From the NCBI GenBank assembly GCA_009776965.1, contig WRMU01000010.1, forward strand, positions 1-18,335: a DNA stretch of 18,335 bases, read 5' to 3'. The notes beneath the pieces are model-generated. The model searched no databases and was not told where the DNA came from. It was given only the letters and a program-made list of their open reading frames with translations. The translations under genes were made by a program, and so were the position numbers. This document shows, piece after piece, positions 1-6,213 of this stretch. The stretch comes from Microgenomates group bacterium (lineage in GTDB: Bacteria; Patescibacteriota; Microgenomatia; UBA1400; PJMF01). How positions within the stretch are numbered: the stretch's first letter is position 1; every line of letters starts with the position of its first letter.

Positions 1-5
1 GAAAG

Positions 6-24
6 TCTCGAGCACAGCTCGAGA
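6..24. other. Short perfect hairpin
   Basis: An 8-bp inverted repeat (TCTCGAGC at 6-13, GCTCGAGA at 17-24) surrounds a 3-nt loop. It lies just upstream of a stronger terminator-like hairpin, so it may be part of the transcript end of a gene outside the window. There is no T-run directly after it. Confidence 0.5.
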
Positions 25-27
25 GGT

Positions 28-74
28 AAAAAGCGATTCTCAACGTACGTAAAGTACGTATCGAATCTCTTTTT
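28..74. terminator. Bidirectional terminator-like hairpin
   Basis: The stem is AAAAAG (28-33) with CTTTTT (69-74), then GATTC (35-39) with GAATC (63-67), then ACGTAC (43-48) with GTACGT (54-59), closed by a 5-nt loop. That is about 17 bp, interrupted by a 1x1 mismatch and a 3x3 internal loop. The A-tract and T-tract at the base are what a terminator readable from either side would have. It probably ends a gene lying left of the window. Confidence 0.6.
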
Positions 75-100
75 CCTTTCAACTTCGAAAATAATCCATT

Positions 101-140
101 TATGCTTCGCTTTAACATTTTATGCTTCGCTTTAACATTT
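101..140. repeat. 20-bp perfect tandem duplication
   Basis: Positions 101-120 and 121-140 are identical and adjacent, beginning TATGCTTCGC. The repeat lies in the non-coding stretch upstream of the penicillin-binding protein gene. A partial echo (CTATGCTT) follows at about 148-155. No coding potential is seen. It looks like slippage or a recent local duplication. Confidence 0.85.
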
Positions 141-227
141 ACTCGATCTATGCTTATTTTTTAATTTCTAACACGAAAATCCTCGATTAAGGAAAGCTTT
201 CTATATGGAGACGGATGTGTATATTAC

Positions 228-252
228 TATAATTTAATGTATAATACAGTAC
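228..252 (+). promoter_or_regulatory. Promoter of the class A PBP gene, probably leaderless
   Basis: A perfect TATAAT lies at 240-245, exactly 7 nt before the ATG at 253. A second TATAAT lies at 228-233. With a normal -10 to start-site distance, transcription from the downstream box would begin at or next to the A of the ATG. There is no Shine-Dalgarno sequence in the short gap. No convincing -35 is seen. Four other genes here show the same or nearly the same layout. Confidence 0.65.
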
Positions 253-2244
253 ATGAGTAGCCTTTTTTTACCCAAGAGACTGGTGAGTTGGGGGATAAGT
301 GTTTTTATATTGATCTTTTTGGGGCAGTTGATTGTTTTCACCATGATGGATGTGATAGCTGATTTGCCAAACGTGGCGCTATTGTCGGTGGCTCCAGAGC
401 GAGCAACAACCAAAATCTATGACCGAAACCATTATTTGCTATATAGCATTTATGTAGATGAAAACCGCAGCAATATTCCTTTGACCCAAATGGGGCAAAA
501 TATTATTGGAGCGACGATTGCTAGCGAGGATCGGGACTTTTATCGTCATGATGGATGGTCGATGACTGGTTTTGCTCGAGCAACGATGCGGATTTTGGGA
601 GGGCAGAATATTCAGGGTGGCTCAACTATCACCCAACAATTGGTGAAAAATAGATTGTTGGATAGATCAAAAACGCTAGACAGAAAATTGAAAGAATTGA
701 TTTTGGCGGTGGCGGTGGAGCGAACTTATACTAAAGATCAAATTATGGAAATGTATTTGAATAATGTTAGTTACGGAGGAGTGGTTTATGGCATAGAGCA
801 GGCGGCGGTAACTTATTTTGGGAAGAATGCCAAAAATCTATCTTTGGCGCAGGCAGCCTATTTGGCTAGTATTACTTCGGCGCCTTCGATTTATGCGCCT
901 TTTGCGGGGAACTTGGATAGAGCGATAAATAAACAACAGGAGGTGTTGCGCCAAATGTTGGCGCAGGAGTTGATTACGAGCCAGCAATATGAGGTGGCGA
1001 TAAATGAGGAGTTGCGTTTTTTGCCTAATGTCACCCAAATTAAGGCGCCGCATTTTGTGATGTATGTGCGGGATTATTTGGAAAAAATGTATGGGGAAGA
1101 TACGGTGGCGATGGGAGGGTTGGAAGTGGTGACAACACTGGACCTTAACTTACAACAAAGTGCACAGATAGAATTACAGCAACAAGTGTATGCCTTAAAA
1201 TCGCTGCGAGTGGGCAATGGGGCGGTATTGATTACTAATCCTAAAACAGGAGAGATTTTAACGATGCTGGGGAGTATTAATTATTGGGATGATAGTAATG
1301 ATGGACAAACTAATGTGTGTTTGGCTCAGCGCCAGCCGGGGAGCTCGATTAAACCCTTGACCTATGCGCTGGCTTTTTTGCGAGGGTATAGTCCGGAAGA
1401 TAAAATACTGGATGCGCCGTTTAAGTATGTTGACCCTTGGAGCAGGCAAGTGTATGCTCCAGTGAATTATGATGGTGAGTATCGAGGGATGGTGAGCTTG
1501 CGTCAGGCTTTGGGTTCCTCTTACAATATTCCGGCAGTCAAGCTGTTGAATGAGCTGGGAACAAGTAATTTAATTGATTTGGCGGAAGACATGGGAATTA
1601 CCACTTGGAAGGAGAGAAACAGGTATGGGTTGAGTTTGACGCTGGGGGCGGGGGAAGTGATGATGACGGATTTGGCGACGGCTTATGGGGTGTTTGCTAA
1701 CTTGGGGGAAAGGGTGGATCTAAATCCAATTTTGGAAGTGCGCAATAAAGAGGCCCAAACAATCTATCAGAATCCTTGTGCGCTTTTGAGTGATTGTGTG
1801 GGCAGGTCACAGAGAGTCTTACCAGCGAGGATAGCTTATCAAGTGACGGATATTTTGAAAGATAATAAGGCGCGCACACCTGGGTTTGGTTCTTTGAGCG
1901 TGATTAATATTGCGGAACAGGAAGTGGCGGTGAAAACGGGGACGACTAATAGTTTGCGGGATAACTGGACGGTGGGTTATACCACTGACAGGCTGGTGGC
2001 GGTATGGGTGGGGAATAATGATAATTCACCCATGAGTAGGATTGCTTCGGGAGTGACCGGAGCGTCGCCGATTTGGAATAAGGTGATGAGATTAACTTTG
2101 GCAAAACAAGATCAAGTGGCGCATAAGTTTATGGTCCCTGACGGAATACCAGTTGCAACAGCAAGCTCACAAGTGAGGTCACTAGCAGAATCGCCACGCC
2201 AGTCCACAGCGACTGTTTCTGGCGCTTTGCTTTCAGCTCTTTAA
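253..2244 (+). CDS. Class A penicillin-binding protein (glycosyltransferase/transpeptidase)
   Basis: This bifunctional peptidoglycan synthase is a PBP1A-type enzyme of 663 aa. It polymerises lipid II and cross-links stem peptides outside the membrane. One N-terminal membrane segment (about 11-33) is followed by a GT51 domain with the catalytic-Glu motif EDRDFYRH (92-99) and IQGGSTITQQLVKN (120-133). The transpeptidase domain carries all three active-site motifs: SSIK with nucleophile Ser364, SYN (423-425) and KTGT (561-564). Length is within the usual range. The ATG at 253 is chosen because it directly precedes the membrane segment and sits 7 nt after a TATAAT box. The last 40 or so residues are low in recognisable features and overlap the antisense gene at 2129-2386; base composition changes there. 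Confidence 0.96.
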   Translation: MSSLFLPKRLVSWGISVFILIFLGQLIVFTMMDVIADLPNVALLSVAPERATTKIYDRNHYLLYSIYVDENRSNIPLTQMGQNIIGATIASEDRDFYRHDGWSMTGFARATMRILGGQNIQGGSTITQQLVKNRLLDRSKTLDRKLKELILAVAVERTYTKDQIMEMYLNNVSYGGVVYGIEQAAVTYFGKNAKNLSLAQAAYLASITSAPSIYAPFAGNLDRAINKQQEVLRQMLAQELITSQQYEVAINEELRFLPNVTQIKAPHFVMYVRDYLEKMYGEDTVAMGGLEVVTTLDLNLQQSAQIELQQQVYALKSLRVGNGAVLITNPKTGEILTMLGSINYWDDSNDGQTNVCLAQRQPGSSIKPLTYALAFLRGYSPEDKILDAPFKYVDPWSRQVYAPVNYDGEYRGMVSLRQALGSSYNIPAVKLLNELGTSNLIDLAEDMGITTWKERNRYGLSLTLGAGEVMMTDLATAYGVFANLGERVDLNPILEVRNKEAQTIYQNPCALLSDCVGRSQRVLPARIAYQVTDILKDNKARTPGFGSLSVINIAEQEVAVKTGTTNSLRDNWTVGYTTDRLVAVWVGNNDNSPMSRIASGVTGASPIWNKVMRLTLAKQDQVAHKFMVPDGIPVATASSQVRSLAESPRQSTATVSGALLSAL

Positions 2245-2386
2245 TGAGGCGTTTATGCTCGCGCAGTTTCCTGCGAGCTTCTTTTTCTACTTCTAGCTGG
2301 GCAGCTTTATCGGCAATTTCTTTGAGTTCTTGGGGGCTTTTATCCTCAAGTTGTAGATCTTCGCGACTCAAGGTGGTCTTTTCCAT
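2129..2386 (-). CDS. Small coiled-coil protein with C-terminal membrane helix
   Basis: Function unknown, 85 aa. Residues about 15-58 are rich in Glu, Lys, Arg and Leu and look like a coiled coil or long charged helix. Residues about 62-81 (TGVAILLVTSLVSLLLQLVF) form one hydrophobic helix near the C-terminus, as in a tail-anchored protein. It starts 2 nt after the stop codon of the 605-aa LytR_C gene, so the two are probably co-transcribed. Its 3' 116 nt lie antisense to the end of the PBP gene. The regular heptad-like pattern, the helix and the tight operon spacing argue that it is real; the overlap lowers confidence. Confidence 0.65.
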   Translation of the reverse strand: MEKTTLSREDLQLEDKSPQELKEIADKAAQLEVEKEARRKLREHKRLIKELKAKRQKQSLWTGVAILLVTSLVSLLLQLVFRQGP

Positions 2387-2388
2387 AA

Positions 2389-4206
2389 TTATTCTCCAGT
2401 GCGTAAAACAATGACGGCATCATATTTGGCAATGGCATCTTCGGCTTGGTAGTTTTCTTGATTGGTGTCATGGGAGAGGTTGAGCTCAGAATCTCTTTTT
2501 AGACCAGCGATGAGATCGAGGTTGGGGGTTTTGAGGAGCACTAGATCGCCGCTTAAGCCTTCATAATCACCGGCGGCATCATAATCACCAGCGGCATTGC
2601 CGGTAACTACCTCTTTGTAGCCGGCAGCATTGAGTTTAGCTTTGATTTTTCCGGCTAAACCGGAGACGTTGGTGGCGTTAACCACGAGAATGGAATATTT
2701 GGCGGGATCAAAATCTTCCTCGGGTTCCTCAACTTGAGCGGAGGTAGTGGCATCTGGGATGTCTTCCGGAGTGGGATCGGGAACAATGTTTTCGATCGGG
2801 GGGTCGTCGAGGGACTCATCATTTACTGAGGAGTCGAGGACACCTAGAAGGATCTTGCCCAAGATGCAGCCAATGGCGATGGTGGCGACAATAATGATGA
2901 GGGCGATGATTAGAGGGCGGCGCGACTTCTTCTTTTTTTCGGGGGATTTAGTTTCACTCTTGATTGATGGAGTAGCGCTATTATCATCTTCTTTTTCTGG
3001 CGTCTCCTCTACTTTGTTGTCGAGCATGACTTTTTGTTTGGCGACCACATCGGCGAGGGTTTGGTCGAAATCACTGTCATGATCGTCACTAGGCAGGCTC
3101 TTGATGAGGTTGGATGGAGTGGCGGGTGGAGCGTCTAAAGTCTCTGGTTCGGTGATTGATTTGGGCTCAGTCTCAGGAGGAGACTCGGGCTTTGATTCTA
3201 GCTCGGGCTCTGATTCAGGCTCAGGCTCGGGTTCTGACTCTGGCTCAGGTTCTGGAGTAGGCTCGGGCTCGGGTTCTGGTTCGGGTTCTGACTCTGGCTC
3301 AGGTTCTGGTTCGGGCTCGAGAGCTATTTTTTCTAATGGTTCTGTTGGAGTTTCTGGAGCGGGTTGGGCAGCAGGGGGAATATTAGCAAAGGACTGGGCG
3401 GAAAAACTAATCAGTAAACTGCCGCTAGTCATGATGGCTCGCCAAGCGTTTTCTAGATAGGCTTTAACAGGAGGAGCAATATTATCGTCGCTAATGGTTC
3501 CAGAGAGTTGCTGGACAGGGAGAATCCCTTTGAGTTCGCGCTTGAGGAGATTTTCCAATCTGGCCTCAGTCATGAGATAGATGATTTGAAGGTTGGGTTC
3601 TTGCTGCTTGAGGGTTTTGAGATGGTCGATGAGGGCGGCGGAGTCGGAGGGAGAGAGCTCGGTGGTTTTTTCGAGGCCCAGATAGTGCTGGGAGAGATAG
3701 ATTTTGTCTTCAATATGAATGAGAGAGAGGGCTGGCTCGAGACCGATAATGGGTTTGGTTAGCCAACTGAGGGCCATAACTTGAGAGATGATTAAATCGG
3801 CATTCTCTTGGAGGTGAAAAAGCTGGTCGAGAAGTTGTTTTTTGATGGCGGCGGTTTGGACTTGGCTCTTATCTTTGAGCTTGAGGAGAACTTCGTGTTG
3901 TTTGAGGCTGTCGGCGGGGGCGGGGTCGAGGTAATCGGCGATATCGGAGTCAGAAGTGTGGGGGACGCTATGCATGTCTAGCTCGAAAAGTTGATCGGGC
4001 AGGACTAGATGGTAGGTAGTTGGCTCAATTTTGGAGAAAAGCTTGGCTAAATTGACGGTGTTGAGGCTATGGTCTTCGTTGATGAAAGAGCCATTGATTT
4101 GGCGCAGGGTGGCAATTTCCCAAAAAGGTGAGATTTTAGCTTTATTAAAGGTGGCCACTAATGCCAATTTGTCTAAAACAACGAGAAGTGAAGCGATCTG
4201 CGACAT
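2389..4206 (-). CDS. LytR_C-domain membrane protein with a Glu-Pro repeat linker
   Basis: A 605-aa protein of unknown exact role. Residues 1-270 form a globular domain with a faint resemblance to PilM/GspL-type actin-like domains (for example the YHLVLPDQLFEL stretch); this is tentative. Residues about 297-354 are an almost pure Glu-Pro repeat. A cluster of Lys and Arg (about 424-430) precedes a single membrane helix (about 431-454). Residues about 504-605 match the LytR_C fold (SILVVNATNVSGLAGKIKAKL), a domain usually found outside the membrane. The positive-inside rule puts the N-terminal domain and the repeat in the cytoplasm. A six-residue duplication (AAGDYD/AAGDYE) lies inside the LytR_C domain. 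It is followed 2 nt later by the 85-aa membrane-protein gene. A role in envelope organisation is plausible but unproven. Confidence 0.85.
   Translation of the reverse strand: MSQIASLLVVLDKLALVATFNKAKISPFWEIATLRQINGSFINEDHSLNTVNLAKLFSKIEPTTYHLVLPDQLFELDMHSVPHTSDSDIADYLDPAPADSLKQHEVLLKLKDKSQVQTAAIKKQLLDQLFHLQENADLIISQVMALSWLTKPIIGLEPALSLIHIEDKIYLSQHYLGLEKTTELSPSDSAALIDHLKTLKQQEPNLQIIYLMTEARLENLLKRELKGILPVQQLSGTISDDNIAPPVKAYLENAWRAIMTSGSLLISFSAQSFANIPPAAQPAPETPTEPLEKIALEPEPEPEPESEPEPEPEPEPTPEPEPESEPEPEPESEPELESKPESPPETEPKSITEPETLDAPPATPSNLIKSLPSDDHDSDFDQTLADVVAKQKVMLDNKVEETPEKEDDNSATPSIKSETKSPEKKKKSRRPLIIALIIIVATIAIGCILGKILLGVLDSSVNDESLDDPPIENIVPDPTPEDIPDATTSAQVEEPEEDFDPAKYSILVVNATNVSGLAGKIKAKLNAAGYKEVVTGNAAGDYDAAGDYEGLSGDLVLLKTPNLDLIAGLKRDSELNLSHDTNQENYQAEDAIAKYDAVIVLRTGE
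2562..2597. repeat. 18-bp tandem duplication inside the LytR_C domain
   Basis: Positions 2562-2579 and 2580-2597 match at 17 of 18 bases. On the minus strand they encode AAGDYD followed by AAGDYE, an in-frame six-residue insertion within the LytR_C domain. Confidence 0.85.
3145..3318. repeat. Low-complexity DNA encoding the Glu-Pro repeat
   Basis: This stretch encodes the EP-rich linker on the minus strand. It contains an exact 29-bp direct repeat (3227-3255 and 3281-3309) offset by 54 bp, which is 18 codons. This points to expansion by in-frame unit duplication. Read on the other strand it gives a Gly/Ser-rich ORF, which is treated as an artefact. Confidence 0.8.
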
Positions 4207-4234
4207 AGTAAGGGCTCTTTTATTTTGTTTGATT

Positions 4235-4256
4235 TTAGTATAACATTAGTATAACA
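4235..4256. promoter_or_regulatory. Tandem 11-bp repeat carrying -10-like boxes on both strands
   Basis: TTAGTATAACA occurs twice back to back (4235-4245 and 4246-4256) between the divergent LytR_C and MscS genes. Each copy carries TATAAC on the + strand (4239-4244, 4250-4255) and TATACT on the - strand. The second + box is 15 nt from the MscS ATG at 4271. The nearer - box is about 30 nt from the LytR_C ATG. A shared divergent promoter is the likely role. Confidence 0.5.
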
Positions 4257-4270
4257 CAAGTTTTTTGTTT

Positions 4271-5371
4271 ATGTATAACTTATATCTACAAGTAAAATCG
4301 GTTTTGGAGCGGGAGTTGACGGGATGGCATTTTAATGGTGCGGGCGAGTGGTTGAGTGTGGTGGTGATGTTTTTAGCGGTGTTTGTGCTTCTTCGAGGAG
4401 GTCGGAAGGTGGTCTTATATGTATGTGCAAAGCTGGAAAATCCAGAAATGTTAGATGGCTGGGATATTGTGAGTGATTTTGTGAGCCAATTAAATTACTT
4501 TTTTTCGGTCAGTTTTGCGGCTTATGCAGCTACTTTGGTGGTGAGACTGCCGGAATTGTTAGAAATCATTTTTAATAGAATGTTTGTGGTGATTATGGCG
4601 GTGTATTTGGTGTTAATGCTCAAGCGTTTATTAGTGGATGTCTTTAAGGTGGCGGGACAAATTGGCAAGAAAGATAATGTGGTGGATAAAACGGCAGTAA
4701 CTTTTTTTAGAGTGGTGGTGAGTATTTTGTTGTGGGCAGCAGCGGTGGTGATGGTTTTGCAAGGTTGGGGATTTGATGTGAGTGTATTACTGGGGGGACT
4801 AGGAATTGTGGGTATTATTGTGGGGTTGGCTTTTCAAAGCGCCATGAGAGATGTCTTAGCTTTTTTCTCTATTTATCAGGACAGAACTTTTAAGGTGGGG
4901 GATTATATTGTGACGCCGAAAGTGTCGGGGACGGTGCGCGAAATCAACATGCGCTCGACGCGCCTTCAGGCGGCAAAAGGGCATAATGTGGTAATTTCTA
5001 ATCAAAAGCTGGTGGACGATATGGTGTCAAATTATGGACGACTTAAGGAAAGAACGGTGTTTTATTCGCTAAAAATTGATGCTTCAGTTGGATTAGCGAA
5101 ACTGGAGAACTTAAGTGAGATAGTGAAGGACATGTTTGAGAATGATGAACAGGTGAAGGGAGATGCGGAGCTTAAGAGGGCTTTTATTGATGAAATTACT
5201 GACAGAGGGTTTACTTTTGAAATAGTATATACAGTGCGGGATGCGGACTATGGGACTTATGTGCAGATTAAGCAAAGGGTGAACTTGGCCCTAATCAAGA
5301 GATTTAGGCAGGAAAAGATTAAGTTAGATGACACTGGGCAGTTAGAGGTGGTTAGCTCCGACGCAAAGTGA
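4271..5371 (+). CDS. MscS-family mechanosensitive channel
   Basis: The product is a 366-aa membrane channel expected to open under hypo-osmotic membrane tension. About four hydrophobic segments (roughly 25-42, 76-92, 101-117, 145-166) precede the pore helix region GGLGIVGIIVGLAFQSAMRD (about 172-192), which has the Gly/Ala-rich MscS pattern. The FKVGDYI and GTVREINMRSTRL stretches mark the start of the cytoplasmic beta domain, and the C-terminal alpha/beta domain follows. An in-frame TTG at 4265 would add two residues; ATG 4271 is preferred. No Shine-Dalgarno sequence is seen. The last 20 nt overlap the end of the convergent metallophosphoesterase gene. The gene ends in TGA, showing that TGA is a stop here. 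Confidence 0.93.
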   Translation: MYNLYLQVKSVLERELTGWHFNGAGEWLSVVVMFLAVFVLLRGGRKVVLYVCAKLENPEMLDGWDIVSDFVSQLNYFFSVSFAAYAATLVVRLPELLEIIFNRMFVVIMAVYLVLMLKRLLVDVFKVAGQIGKKDNVVDKTAVTFFRVVVSILLWAAAVVMVLQGWGFDVSVLLGGLGIVGIIVGLAFQSAMRDVLAFFSIYQDRTFKVGDYIVTPKVSGTVREINMRSTRLQAAKGHNVVISNQKLVDDMVSNYGRLKERTVFYSLKIDASVGLAKLENLSEIVKDMFENDEQVKGDAELKRAFIDEITDRGFTFEIVYTVRDADYGTYVQIKQRVNLALIKRFRQEKIKLDDTGQLEVVSSDAK

Positions 5372-6182
5372 TGAGATGGATTTGGGGCTGATTAAAGAAG
5401 CGCAGATAAGGCATTTCGGTACCAATACCCTGAGAAATTAGGAGAGTGGTCTGGTTAACTTGTTGCCAGCCGCGGACGCGGCGCTTGGCGATGAGATCGC
5501 CGATATTGAAGGGAAGGTGTTTGGGAAGGGGAAAGATTTGGCCGCCGTGGGTATGACCGGTGAGCATAAGATCTATTTTGATATGGGCAGGAAGGGAGTC
5601 AACTAATTGGGGTTGGTGGGAGAGGAGAATGGCGAGAGTGCGATGGTCTGGTTTTTGTTTCATGGGAGTGAGGTCTGGCTTTTCGTTCCAAGTGTCCCCC
5701 ACTCCGCCCAAGCGAATGCGCTGTAACCCCTTCCAAATCCAGACAGCATGATTGTCTAGACATTTAATTTGATGCATTTTGAGGATGGTGCGAGTCTGGG
5801 AGGCGCCGAGGCTTTTATGGTCGTGGTTGCCTAAAACGGCGTATTTGCCCAAGGGAGCGCGAATATTGCTCAGGAGGCGCATCTGCTCGGTGAGGTAGTC
5901 AGCTTTTTTTCGAGGGAGAACTTCGCTTTGGATATAGTCTCCGCCCAAGAGAAGCAGGTCTGGCTGCAGGAAAGAGATTTTTTTGGCTAAGCGTTCAAAA
6001 AACTTTTTATTGGTTAAAAAAGGGCTCATGTGGGTGTCAGAAATAAAAACTAAGCGAGTGCCATCAAAATTGGAAGGAACAAGGGGGCTAATAAAGTCTT
6101 TTTTGTCAATTTCGATAATGGCGGTCTCGAGGAGGGTTTGGAAGACTAAGCCGGTGGCGAGGAGGGCGTTGAGGACGATCAT
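5352..6182 (-). CDS. YaeI-like metallophosphoesterase
   Basis: A calcineurin-like phosphoesterase of 276 aa. An N-terminal hydrophobic segment (1-23) suggests membrane anchoring. The metal-binding motifs are in order: DTH (49-51), GGD (80-82), GNHD (118-121), an SHQP motif, and GHTHGG near residue 215. YaeI-type relatives act on phosphodiester bonds of membrane-associated substrates such as lipid intermediates; the substrate here is not known. The ATG at 6182 lies 7 nt after a perfect minus-strand TATAAT inside the palindrome at 6186-6210, so the mRNA is probably leaderless. It converges on the MscS gene with a 20-nt overlap. Confidence 0.9.
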   Translation of the reverse strand: MIVLNALLATGLVFQTLLETAIIEIDKKDFISPLVPSNFDGTRLVFISDTHMSPFLTNKKFFERLAKKISFLQPDLLLLGGDYIQSEVLPRKKADYLTEQMRLLSNIRAPLGKYAVLGNHDHKSLGASQTRTILKMHQIKCLDNHAVWIWKGLQRIRLGGVGDTWNEKPDLTPMKQKPDHRTLAILLSHQPQLVDSLPAHIKIDLMLTGHTHGGQIFPLPKHLPFNIGDLIAKRRVRGWQQVNQTTLLISQGIGTEMPYLRFFNQPQIHLITLRRS

Positions 6183-6185
6183 AAT

Positions 6186-6210
6186 GTCTATTATATCTGA
6201 TATAATAGAC
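6186..6210. promoter_or_regulatory. Palindromic divergent promoter with two mirrored TATAAT boxes
   Basis: The arms GTCTATTATATC (6186-6197) and GATATAATAGAC (6199-6210) are perfect inverted repeats around a single T at 6198. On the + strand TATAAT is at 6201-6206, 7 nt before ATG 6214. On the - strand TATAAT occupies 6195-6190, 7 nt before the ATG at 6182. The arrangement is exactly symmetric, so both transcripts are predicted to start at or near their ATG. The palindrome could also be an operator for a dimeric regulator. Confidence 0.75.
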
Positions 6211-6213
6211 GAA

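Noticed and set aside
3101..3460. A + strand ORF rich in Gly and Ser (SGSGSGSDS-like)
   Set aside because: It is the complement of the Glu-Pro repeat of the LytR_C protein. The minus-strand frame has recognisable domains on both sides, so this is a low-complexity shadow.
5369..5371. UGA recoded as glycine or tryptophan
   Set aside because: TGA ends the MscS gene at the expected family length, and complete proteins need no TGA read-through.
5983..6213. Upstream extension of the surface-protein ORF
   Set aside because: It would run antisense through the conserved metallophosphoesterase gene and bury the signal peptide. The ATG at 6214 sits 7 nt after TATAAT and starts the signal peptide.
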